Of a stretch of 64,000 bases of DNA, positions 8,194 through 15,983 are shown in pieces. How positions within the stretch are numbered: position 1 is the stretch's first letter; each line of letters begins with the position of its first letter. The stretch spans positions 1 to 64,000 of the forward strand of contig CBDFMV010000001.1 in assembly GCA_965249815.1 (NCBI GenBank), given 5' to 3'. The stretch is from JAJAZB01 sp965249815. GTDB taxonomy: Bacteria > Bacteroidota > Bacteroidia > Cytophagales > Spirosomataceae. Below the pieces are notes generated by a model that was given only the letters and a program-made list of their open reading frames with translations, had not been told where the DNA came from and ran no database searches. Made by a program: the position numbers and the translations under genes.

Positions 8194-10608
8194 TTAATTC
8201 GCCCGCTGCGTTTCGTCTTCCGAAGCCGTGCGGCGCTGGCGGGCAGCTTTGAGCTGCTGGTTGCCGAAGGCGTAACTCAGGCTGAGCATCGCCACGCGGG
8301 TGTCCATGCGGATTTGATGCTCAAACTGAAACTCCGGGGTCCGGAGCCAGCCGCGAATCTGGTTCGTGTGAAACACGTCCTGCACGCTCAGTTTGGCTTT
8401 CCATTGGCTGCCGAGTGACTTCTGCACGCCCAAATCCAGCGTACCCAGCCAGGGAGACCGGAAAATGGCGTACACTGCTGGGGTGGCCAGCCAGCCCGTG
8501 GCTTCGGCGGTCCAGCCCCGACCCAGGGTGAGCGCACTCGACGCGTTGAGCCGCCCCATGACCTGCTGCACCCGCCGGTCGGCACCCAGGTAGGTGAACC
8601 GAAACTGCCCGTAGGTACCCACGAACGTCGCCTGCGCACTCCAGCGGTTGGTCAACGTGACCGGAAAACTCACCGTCAGGCTGTAACTATCCGACCGCCC
8701 GAAGTTTTCCGGAACGCGCTCGGTGGTGTTGCCCATCACGGGTTGGATGACGAAGAAAATAAATTCGTTCGTCAGGTTGGCTCCCACTGAAGTGAACACC
8801 TTGCCCCGGTAGCCGTGCTTGAGTTCGAGCGCGTGCGTGTACTGCGGCCTCAGGTAGGGGTTTCCCCGGCTGAACGCGTACGGGTCGAGGTATCCACGGG
8901 CCGGGTTCAGGTTCTGGTAGTTGGGCCGGTCGATGCGGTAACTGTACGAAAACGTGAGCGCGTGGCGATCGGTCAGGGCGCGGGAGACGAACAAGCTGGG
9001 GAACAGGTTGAGATAATCGCGCACCACGCGGGCGCCCAGGTTGAGCGAGTGGGCGTCAGAGTGCGTGTGTTCCACCCGCAGGCCCGCCTGCACCTCGGTT
9101 TTCCCGCGCAGTTTTCCCGAAACCAGCGCGTACCCGGCGTTAACCCGCTCGGTGTACCGGAAGTGGTTCGACAGCGAATCGTCGCGTTGCAGGTTTTCGA
9201 CCCGGCCCTGGTAGAGCGACAGGTCGTTGTCCGAAAAAACCGAACTGCTTTTGGCCCCCGCTTCCAACTTCCAGCCGCCGGGCAGGGGCTGACTGTAATC
9301 GACTTTCCCGGTGAGAATGTCAATGGTAGCGGGCATGCGCGTGAATAGACCCGTCGTGGGCTGGGGCGGCGCGGTCGGGAATAGTGTACGGGTTGTCAGC
9401 GAATTGGTGAAGGTGCGGGTGAAGTGCCCGATGTCGAAATCCGCCGTCAACTGCTTGCCGGTTTTGCCAAACGAATGCTGCATGTTCAGGTTGCCGACCT
9501 GATTGCTCAACCCGTTTTCCAGCGCCTTGTCAGCCAGGGTTTCCAGGTACACGGGGCCGCCTGCCTGCCGCCGGAACCAGGCGTGGGCCGGGCTTGCCTC
9601 GCGGGTGTAACTCCAGAAGCCCGTCCAGACCACCCCGAAGGTAGTATTTTTCCCAAAAAACCAATCCAGACCCGCTTTCGCGTTCTGCCCCCGTTCCCAA
9701 AACCGGATGTACGACAACTGGTCGACGAGGTTGCGGGCCTCGCCGTCGGCCTGGTCGCGTTTGAGGTCGAAATCCCAGTAATTGCCGCCGCGGTTGGCGC
9801 TGTAGCTGCCAAACAGGTTCGACCGGGCGGTGCGGTGGTTCACCTGCGCGCTGCCCCGCGCCCGGCCGTAGCGTCCCGAACCGCCCGCCATCGTAAGCGA
9901 CCCATTGGTGCCGGCGTTGTTGTTTTTCTTCAGCCGAATGTCAATCAACCCAGCATTTCCCGCCGCGTCGTAGCGGGCCGAAGGGTTGGTAATCAGTTCG
10001 ATCCGGTCGATGTTGTCGCTCGGCGTGCTGCGCAGGAGCGCCACCACGTCGGCCATCGAGAGGTACGTCTGCCGCCCGTCGATGAGCACGATAACCCCCG
10101 GACGACCCCGGAGTTGAATCGCGTCGTTTTGCCGGTCCACGGTCACGCCGGGGGCTTTTTCGAGCACCTCCAGCGCCGTGCTGCCGCTGGCGACGATGCT
10201 GTTGGCCACGTTGACGATGGTGCGGTCGAGGCGCTGTTCGACAAACGGCTTTTTGGCTGTCACGGTCGCGCCGTCGAGTTGCCCGGCGCGCTCGGTCAGC
10301 ATCAGTGGCGGCAGGGGGGCGGGGCTGCTTTCGCCCACGTCCACCGGGTCGGAATAGACGGGCGCGAAGCCCACCTTCGAGGCCGTCAGCCGGTAGCGCC
10401 CGGACCGGACGTTTTCGAAAGCGTACCGGCCCAGGCCGTCGCCGAGCGCACCCTTCACCAGGCTCGAATCGCGGGCGTTGAGCAGCAGCACCGAGGCGTC
10501 GGGCAGGGGCTGCCCAGTTCCGTCGAACACGCTGCCGCTGAGGCGGGTCTGGCCGAAGGCGGCGAGGTTGAGCAACGAAAGCAGGGAAAAAGTAAAAACC
10601 AGTTTCAT
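8194..10608 (-). CDS. TonB-dependent outer-membrane receptor with N-terminal carboxypeptidase-regulatory-like domain
   Basis: The protein has 804 residues. A signal peptide ends about residue 19 (NLAAFG-QT). Residues 20-105 form a CarboxypepD_reg-like Ig fold (RLSGSVFDGTGQPLPDASV), residues about 110-215 a plug (EVLEKAPGVTV, VIVLIDGRQTY, IDRIELITNPSARYDAAG), and the rest an OMP_b-brl_3-type beta barrel rich in aromatic strands, with a short arginine-rich tail rather than an aromatic terminal residue. No SusD partner is adjacent, so this is a stand-alone receptor of unknown ligand. The first 40 residues are closely mirrored by the chimeric hydrolase at 11453-12475, which points to partial duplication of this gene. 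Confidence 0.88.
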   Translation of the reverse strand: MKLVFTFSLLSLLNLAAFGQTRLSGSVFDGTGQPLPDASVLLLNARDSSLVKGALGDGLGRYAFENVRSGRYRLTASKVGFAPVYSDPVDVGESSPAPLPPLMLTERAGQLDGATVTAKKPFVEQRLDRTIVNVANSIVASGSTALEVLEKAPGVTVDRQNDAIQLRGRPGVIVLIDGRQTYLSMADVVALLRSTPSDNIDRIELITNPSARYDAAGNAGLIDIRLKKNNNAGTNGSLTMAGGSGRYGRARGSAQVNHRTARSNLFGSYSANRGGNYWDFDLKRDQADGEARNLVDQLSYIRFWERGQNAKAGLDWFFGKNTTFGVVWTGFWSYTREASPAHAWFRRQAGGPVYLETLADKALENGLSNQVGNLNMQHSFGKTGKQLTADFDIGHFTRTFTNSLTTRTLFPTAPPQPTTGLFTRMPATIDILTGKVDYSQPLPGGWKLEAGAKSSSVFSDNDLSLYQGRVENLQRDDSLSNHFRYTERVNAGYALVSGKLRGKTEVQAGLRVEHTHSDAHSLNLGARVVRDYLNLFPSLFVSRALTDRHALTFSYSYRIDRPNYQNLNPARGYLDPYAFSRGNPYLRPQYTHALELKHGYRGKVFTSVGANLTNEFIFFVIQPVMGNTTERVPENFGRSDSYSLTVSFPVTLTNRWSAQATFVGTYGQFRFTYLGADRRVQQVMGRLNASSALTLGRGWTAEATGWLATPAVYAIFRSPWLGTLDLGVQKSLGSQWKAKLSVQDVFHTNQIRGWLRTPEFQFEHQIRMDTRVAMLSLSYAFGNQQLKAARQRRTASEDETQRAN

Positions 10609-10678
10609 GGTACGCCGGATTTTAGAGGATTGATAAAAAATAAGCGCGGTTCAGGACAAAGACCTCCGGTCGGACCGG

Positions 10679-10709
10679 TTGATTTCCAGGATTCACCTGC
10701 GTAGTTTTG
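10679..10709 (+). promoter_or_regulatory. Bacteroidota-type promoter for the Uma2-like gene
   Basis: TTG (10679-10681) is followed after 20 bases by TAGTTTTG (10702-10709), a full match to the TAnnTTTG -7 element of this phylum. It lies 28 bases upstream of the ATG at 10738. Confidence 0.5.
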
Positions 10710-10737
10710 GTTACTTCAACGCTTCTGAAACATCGCC

Positions 10738-11301
10738 ATGCTCGCTACTCCCGTTACTCATCCTGTCCTGCCCACGCACCTCCGAACGGTCGAGGAGTTC
10801 GAGCAGTGGCAGCGCCTGCCCGGCACCGACGGTGCTTTCGAGTTTGTCCGAGGAGAAATTATCCCTAAATCCATGAAACAGGACGAAATCGAGATCGCCG
10901 ACTTTCTGGCTCGTCGTTTCACGCAAACGACGTATTATCAGCAAATGCACGTCCTGTACCCCGAACTGGACTCTTACGTCGATGCCACCCGCAAGCGCAT
11001 CCCTGACCTGACCTACTTCAGCGCCGAACAACGGCAGGCCATCCGGCGAGGGGAACGGGTGAATACGCTTTTTGCGATCGAAATCCTTTCCGACTCGGAA
11101 ACCCACCAGGACGTGCTGGATAAAATTCAGGATTACTTCGACGGAGGCGCGCAGTTGGTTTGGTACATCGTGCCCAAACACCAGAAGATTTACGCCTACA
11201 CCTCCCCCGACGAGTCGACCGTTTTCAAGGGCCAGCAAACCATTACCGCCGCCCCGGTGCTGCCCGAGTTTGGCTTCCCCATTGCCGAGCTATTCGCCTG
11301 A
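10738..11301 (+). CDS. Uma2 family (DUF820) putative endonuclease
   Basis: The protein has 187 residues. The fold is PD-(D/E)XK: FEFVRGEIIPKSM gives the first acidic site, RIPDLTYFS the Asp, and AIEILSDSETHQDVLDKIQDYFDGGAQLVWYI the conserved E..S.S..D...K...Y...G...VW motif of Uma2 proteins. Family members are widespread in cyanobacteria and Bacteroidota, often multi-copy, with no firmly established role. The gene is transcribed divergently from the receptor, with a good promoter upstream. Confidence 0.85.
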   Translation: MLATPVTHPVLPTHLRTVEEFEQWQRLPGTDGAFEFVRGEIIPKSMKQDEIEIADFLARRFTQTTYYQQMHVLYPELDSYVDATRKRIPDLTYFSAEQRQAIRRGERVNTLFAIEILSDSETHQDVLDKIQDYFDGGAQLVWYIVPKHQKIYAYTSPDESTVFKGQQTITAAPVLPEFGFPIAELFA

Positions 11302-11303
11302 GG

Positions 11304-11444
11304 CTACTTCGGCCCGTATTTGCCCAGGTGTTCGGGCATTTGGTCGTAAAAAACTTCGTGATGGTAACGGGCATCGAGGGATTTAAACCGGGCGATGCTC
11401 TCGGGGGCAAACGGATTGGCCCCTTCGTCGTGCATCGGCCACTG
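11304..11444 (-). pseudogene. 3' remnant of an unidentified gene (copy A)
   Basis: On the minus strand a stop-free stretch reads from QWPMHDEGANPF through SIARFKSLDARYHHEVF to PEHLGKYGPK and then TAG (11304-11306). It has no start and its 5' end abuts the end of the chimeric hydrolase gene. A second copy of the same ending occurs at 14162-14290, so it is a real protein C-terminus whose upstream part was deleted. I cannot name the family. Confidence 0.45.
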
Positions 11445-11452
11445 TCGACATT

Positions 11453-12475
11453 TTAGTCAACAGCAAGCTGCTTACGCTGTCGCACCCCCTGCCGGGTCAG
11501 CCAGGCTTCCGTTTCGGCGAAAAACCGCTCGCCTTGTTCGAGAAACGAAAAGTGCCCGGCCTCGGCAATGATGACCAGTTCGGCCCCCGGAATCGCGGCC
11601 CGGATGCGTTTAGCCTGTGATTCGACGGGGCAGATGAAATCGTCATCGCCCACCAGCACGAGCGTCGGCGCGGTGATGCGGCCCAGGGTTGGGAGCAAAA
11701 ACGCACCGCCCATTTTTGACGTCGTAAACCCCTGGTACGCCGCCGCCGACAGCGACGACTTCCCCATGACGGCCATGACCGCAGGCATTTTCTGAACGTC
11801 GTGGAAGTAACACGGCAGCGCCGCCGCGAGGTTAATCCGTTCGGTCAGCGGCCGGCTGGCGTCTACGCCCGTTTTGAGGATGCTCCTGAACCAGGGTTGG
11901 TGCTCGCGCTTGCGCAGTTGTTGCTCAAAATCCGCCTGGTACACGCTGTCCCGGCCCGCCGTACCGTCTACAACGAGCAGACCCGCGCAGCGGTCGGGGT
12001 ACAGGCTGGCGTAGCGCAACACGAGGTAGCCGCCCTGGGAATGGCCCATGAGCCAGACCTTCGGCTGGTGGAGGTACCGTTGAAACGCCGCGAGGTCAGC
12101 CATGAACTGATCCAGGGTATACTCCTGGGGCGTAGCGGGTCGCTGCGATTTGCCCGTACCCCGCGTATCGAGGTGCACCAACGTCAGGTACCGTTCGAGG
12201 GGCTTCATCGCCAGCAGGTAGGCGTCGTAACTCGGTCCCCAACCGGGCGTCGGCATCAGGCAGACTGGTCCCTGACCCGCCACGGCGTAACGAAACCGCA
12301 GGCCGTTGAGGGTTGCGTAGTGTTCGCCGGGCGATAGCAGGGTGTCGCCGGCAGCGCGGGCGTTGGGCAGGGGCTGCCCCGTTCCGTCGAGGGCGCTGCC
12401 GCTGAGGCGGGTTTGGCCGGAGGCGGTAAGGCTGAAGAGGGTAAATAAGGCGAGGGAAAGTAAGACCCGTTTCAT
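11453..12475 (-). CDS. Exported alpha/beta hydrolase with a receptor-derived N-terminus
   Basis: The protein has 340 residues. Residues 1-40 (signal peptide, then QTRLSGSALDGTGQPLPNAR) are nearly the same as the N-terminus of the receptor at 8194-10608, while residues from about 44 on are a complete alpha/beta hydrolase: DTRGTGKSQRP oxyanion region, nucleophile elbow GHSQGG with Ser146, acid in VGDDDFICP (about 275-285), and catalytic His in AEAGHFSFLE (about 307). The receptor piece therefore supplies the signal peptide and a fragment of a regulatory-like domain. It is probably periplasmic. The substrate is unknown; proline iminopeptidase-like or lactonase-like activity would fit equally. 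Confidence 0.8.
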   Translation of the reverse strand: MKRVLLSLALFTLFSLTASGQTRLSGSALDGTGQPLPNARAAGDTLLSPGEHYATLNGLRFRYAVAGQGPVCLMPTPGWGPSYDAYLLAMKPLERYLTLVHLDTRGTGKSQRPATPQEYTLDQFMADLAAFQRYLHQPKVWLMGHSQGGYLVLRYASLYPDRCAGLLVVDGTAGRDSVYQADFEQQLRKREHQPWFRSILKTGVDASRPLTERINLAAALPCYFHDVQKMPAVMAVMGKSSLSAAAYQGFTTSKMGGAFLLPTLGRITAPTLVLVGDDDFICPVESQAKRIRAAIPGAELVIIAEAGHFSFLEQGERFFAETEAWLTRQGVRQRKQLAVD

Positions 12476-12524
12476 AGAATTCCGGAATGAGAAGCTGGTT
12501 TTCGTCCTTCAATTCGATGCACCG

Positions 12525-13390
12525 CTACTTCAGCGTCTCGATTGCCTTCGTTAACAGCGAAGGCAAACAGGCAGCAAGCACTTTTCCATCGAAATGGCCC
12601 CCTTCAAACTCAGTGTACTGGTAGGGCACCCGTTGCTTTTTCAATTGAGCAATAAATCGTTGATGTTGTGGGATAATGAAGTCAAATTCGTCTTGCTTTC
12701 CCGTCGCCATGTAAATAAAAGTTGTTGCGGGGACAGGCATCTGTTTTAGTAACCTGAATACGTTTGAACCGGTAGGCGTAGCTGATTCAGCCTTTCCAAA
12801 TGAATACCTGACGCTGTTCATGATAAAATTCAGGGGAGATTTTGGCGTCAAAACAACCTCATGGAAAGGCGCATTGATAGGGCCACTTACGTCCGCGATG
12901 AATTTAAAACGTTCGGGGTGTTTCAGGCCAATCTGTAAGGCCCCAAAGCCTCCTATCGAAAACATCCAATAGCCTGACTATCAGTGTTGTTTTTGTAGTT
13001 TCTGTCAATGTAAGCAAACAACTCTTGCGTCATGAAGTCTTCATACTTACCGTTGGGGTTGGAAAACGAATTGACGTACCAGCAGGTGTCGGCGCTTGGT
13101 GTAACGACAATCAATTGTTTGTCTTTCAAGTCGGTTAATAAAGTAGTTTTCAAAAATGAATTGTTGTTGCCCGACCACCGATGCAAGAGGTAAAGTACCG
13201 GATAGGCTTTAGTCGCGTCGTAGTTTGGCGGGAGAATAATCGTGGTTGGAACTTTCCGTTTAAGAATAGCCGAATCGATGGAATCAATTTTAACCAATTG
13301 ATCAAAAGAGCCGATCGAGGCGTCGGCCTGGGCAACCAAAGCCGTCCGGGCAACGATGAGTAATGCGAGCAGTAGAAATGAGGTTTTCAT
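12525..13390 (-). pseudogene. Exported esterase (esterase D / acyl-CoA thioesterase-like family), frameshifted
   Basis: The two halves lie in different frames. The first (13390 down to 12953) has a signal peptide MKTSFLLLALLIVARTALVAQ and then KVPTTIILPPNYDATKAYPVLYLLHRWSGN, typical of the esterase family. The second (12965 down to 12525) begins with FSIGGFGALQIGLKHPERF, the nucleophile elbow, and carries the GGHF histidine region near its end. The break falls at about 12955-12963, exactly before the nucleophile Ser; one missing base explains it. As written, no active enzyme can be made. The segment is clearly more AT-rich than its surroundings, which suggests transfer from another lineage. 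Confidence 0.75.
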
Positions 13391-13527
13391 TGGCTTTTCC
13401 GGTTGGTTTGTAAGTGAAATGAAGTGCAGCGTTGACAAGGCTACGCGCCCCGCTTTAAAAAGTTGTCAACGCTCGGCATCGGCACCACGAAGGGACGGCC
13501 CGCCAGTGAGCAAAAAAGAAAAACCGT

Positions 13528-14052
13528 TTATTGCTTCGGCACGAGACGGATCGACCCGTCGCCGAACAGGGGTTCGCGCCACCAGCCACGGCCCTCGCCG
13601 TCTTCACCGCGGGCCGTGTGCAGTTCGACAATTCGACCGGCCTCGAGCCGGGCCAGGTGACGGAACGGTAGCCGCAAGGTTTTCTGGTTGGCGTCGGTGC
13701 CCGTCCAGGTGCCCCACAGACCCACCCACACGCCCGCGTTTTCACCCGTTGCCACCACCGACTCCGCCGATTTGAAATGGTAGTGTACATTCGTAAACCC
13801 ACGCGGGGGGCGTACTGGGGCGGGGCGCAGGTCGTTGACCGCGGTGAAGGTTTCATCGGCTTTGACGACCGCCCCGTGCGCCGTGTACGCGTAGTTGGGT
13901 TGGTCTTCAGTCAGGCTGGCCAGGAATTGCGTGACCACGCGGATGTCGCGGTTGGCGTTCGGATTTGGGCGGGTAAGGTTCGCTTGCGACTGTGCGAGGG
14001 CCGTCGTGGCGGTGAGCAGGCCGAGGGCGAGGGAAATGACGGTGGTTTTCAT
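13528..14052 (-). CDS. Exported NTF2/SnoaL-like protein
   Basis: The protein has 174 residues with a signal peptide (MKTTVISLALGLLTATTALAQ). The later part has the pattern of an NTF2-like cone: GVWVGLWGTWTGTD strand pair, then LPFRHLARLEAGRIVELH, the usual last strands. The C-terminus carries GWWREPLFGDGSIRLVP, an addition to the core fold. The domain call is from these strand motifs and is moderate. It has the same orientation and style of signal peptide as the remnant at 3673-3857. Substrate or ligand unknown. Confidence 0.55.
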   Translation of the reverse strand: MKTTVISLALGLLTATTALAQSQANLTRPNPNANRDIRVVTQFLASLTEDQPNYAYTAHGAVVKADETFTAVNDLRPAPVRPPRGFTNVHYHFKSAESVVATGENAGVWVGLWGTWTGTDANQKTLRLPFRHLARLEAGRIVELHTARGEDGEGRGWWREPLFGDGSIRLVPKQ

Positions 14053-14084
14053 TGGAAACAGGAGTTTTGGTTTGGAAAAACGTT

Positions 14085-14867
14085 TTAGAGTTGATTGCTG
14101 GCGATTCTACACCGCGTTGGTGAACCAAGATTCCGGCTTCGCTTGTCAACGCTCGTCATCGTCAGCCCTTTGGCCCGTGCTTCTGGAGGTGTTCGGGTAT
14201 TTTCTCGTAAAAACTTCGTAGTCGTAGCGGGTATCGGGGGCCTTGAACCGGCCGCCGCTCTTGATTCCCGCCGCAACCGGCGTTTCACGCCCCGACCGAC
14301 CGACGCGGTCTCGCTGCTGGCTGAAATCCCCGGTGCTACCTTGTGGTAGTCGTCGAGAATTTGCTGGGCGGCGCGGGGCAGCAGCGCTTCGTCGGTGGCC
14401 CACTCGCCGTCGCGCAGGCCGTCGGCGTAGCCGCTCCAGGTGATATGGCGCAGGCGGGTGTCAAATAACTGAAGCACCACCGACCCGGCCCGCAGGGTTT
14501 GCCGGGGCGGGGGCGGGCTACCAACCGACGGGCGCCCCTCCGGGACCGGCGAGAAGCGGTGCGGTCCTCCGTACAAACTGCAATACACAAGGAGATCGGG
14601 TTGCAGGCCCGGCCCAAAATCGAGGGGTCGGTACCCGCGCAGCGTCATCTGGCGCTCCACCTCGCGGTACAGGTCCGTGGGTTGGAGGGCATCGTGCCAG
14701 GGTTCAAAGCAACCGTCCACGAGGCAAAATGTGGTGGCTTCGGCCAGGGCGGGCCGCAAGACCGACACCGCCCCGGCGGGTAATCCGCGCCGAACGGCAC
14801 AGGAATCCATTGCCAGAATCGCCACGCACCCAATCGGGAGGAGAGAAAAAAAACGCATCGTTTTCAT
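14085..14867 (-). CDS. DUF4136-like lipoprotein fused to a foreign C-terminal tail
   Basis: Residues 1 to about 180 resemble the DUF4136-like protein at 61739-62263: lipobox-type start (AILAMDSCAV), EVERQMTLRGYRPL, PDLLVYCSLYGGPHRF, WSGYADGLRD, and QILDDYHKVAPG. The relative ends right there (ILDEYREMAPGYVRQNR), but this one runs on for about 75 more residues of arginine-rich, low-complexity sequence down to 14085. That tail overlaps the second copy of an unidentified gene remnant read in a different frame, so it is junction sequence from a deletion that removed the original stop. The domain may still fold; the tail probably has no function. Confidence 0.65.
   Translation of the reverse strand: MKTMRFFSLLPIGCVAILAMDSCAVRRGLPAGAVSVLRPALAEATTFCLVDGCFEPWHDALQPTDLYREVERQMTLRGYRPLDFGPGLQPDLLVYCSLYGGPHRFSPVPEGRPSVGSPPPPRQTLRAGSVVLQLFDTRLRHITWSGYADGLRDGEWATDEALLPRAAQQILDDYHKVAPGISASSETASVGRGVKRRLRRESRAAAGSRPPIPATTTKFLRENTRTPPEARAKGLTMTSVDKRSRNLGSPTRCRIASNQL
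14162..14290 (-). pseudogene. 3' remnant of an unidentified gene (copy B)
   Basis: On the minus strand RFKAPDTRYDYEVF is followed, after a one-base shift in a T run, by YEKIPEHLQKHGPKG and TGA (14162-14164). This matches copy A at 11304-11444 (RFKSLDARYHHEVF..PEHLGKYGPK). Copy B has five Ts where copy A has six, which causes the shift. It is embedded in the 3' tail of the DUF4136 chimera. Confidence 0.45.
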
Positions 14868-14937
14868 CGGAGAGGGGTTGTTTTAATTCAAATTCTGAAA
14901 TTGAAGCGGTTGAGCGAACGGCACCGTGTCAGCGGTT

Positions 14938-15729
14938 TCACGGACAATTCGCGTAGGCATAAACCGCCGTGAACGTCTGCCCGCCCACGCTCCGCTCCGC
15001 CGCCTGCACGTAGCCCTGCGCGTTGGCCTTGATTTGGTACGACTCGCTCTGCACGGTCGTTTCTTGGCCGCCGGGTTCTACGCTCAGGTAGGTAATTTTC
15101 CGCAGGGCGTTGTGGGATTTGAGGGTCTGGCTGACGCCGTGGGGATTGAACGAAAATTCCAGTTCGTGCCCCGGCGCTTCGTCGGCGTCGAGCGTAGTCG
15201 TTTCGTACTCGTAGGCCATCCGGAACTGAAGCACGCCATCGATTTTGTAGCGCTCCTCGACCACGTTGCCCACCGCGTCGCGGCCGTAACTGACTTCTTC
15301 CTTCGTGCCGTCGGGGTACGTGGCGGTTCGCTGGGTGATTTCATCGCCCGTCCGGACGAACGCGTAGGTCATCGTGCCATCTTGCTGGGTGTCGGTCATG
15401 CCTGCAAGTTGCCCGTTCTGGTAGCGGTAGGCCTGGGTCGAGAAGGGCTGGCCGTTTTGCTTCACGGTGGTGCCGGTCACGGTGCCGTCGGGGGCGTAGG
15501 CAAAGTCGACGGCGTAGTTCAGAGCTGGGCCGAGGCGGGCCGTCACCCGGCTGATGGTTCCTTGCGGGGAGTGGACGTAGGCCAGGTCGTAGCCTTCGGT
15601 GCTGCTCAGGGTCGTCAACTGGCAGGGGCTGGCGGAGGGGTCTTCTTTTTTGCAGGCGAAAAAAAGCGGCACCAGCAGGAGCGGAACAAGTCGCATCGTT
15701 TTAGCTACGCTGAATCTTGCAGATTTCAT
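14938..15729 (-). CDS. Putative lipoprotein with YD/RHS-like strand pattern
   Basis: From the ATG at 15729 the protein has 263 residues: MKSARFSVAKTMRLVPLLLVPLFFACKK is a lipoprotein signal with Cys26; the ATG at 15696 is an alternative that leaves only 14 residues before the Cys. The mature part has repeated short strands of YD/RHS-like type (VDFAYAPDGTVTGTTVKQ, QAYRYQNGQLAGMTDTQQ, EVSYGRDAVGNVVEERY), resembling the secreted DUF4595-type proteins of Bacteroidota. Family assignment is tentative and the function unknown. The frame is open up to 15888, but that extension looks non-coding. Confidence 0.65.
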   Translation of the reverse strand: MKSARFSVAKTMRLVPLLLVPLFFACKKEDPSASPCQLTTLSSTEGYDLAYVHSPQGTISRVTARLGPALNYAVDFAYAPDGTVTGTTVKQNGQPFSTQAYRYQNGQLAGMTDTQQDGTMTYAFVRTGDEITQRTATYPDGTKEEVSYGRDAVGNVVEERYKIDGVLQFRMAYEYETTTLDADEAPGHELEFSFNPHGVSQTLKSHNALRKITYLSVEPGGQETTVQSESYQIKANAQGYVQAAERSVGGQTFTAVYAYANCP

Positions 15730-15983
15730 GACTTTGGAGAGTTTGATTGATGGGGGCAAACGTAACCGTCCGCCGGCGACTCGTCCAGCGGCGGGGTGCG
15801 AGTAACGGAAAAGGGTGCGTGGGGAGCAGGAATTGTGCGTGAACGGAGAACCAGTGGGATCGGAAAGGGCAATTTGCCGTTCACTCAAAAAAAGGGCGAT
15901 TCAGCGGCGGGAACGAGCCGTTGGCCGGGTAGCCGTATGAATTGCAAGTAAAAAACCGCATCTTCGTTAGAACATAAAATCCA

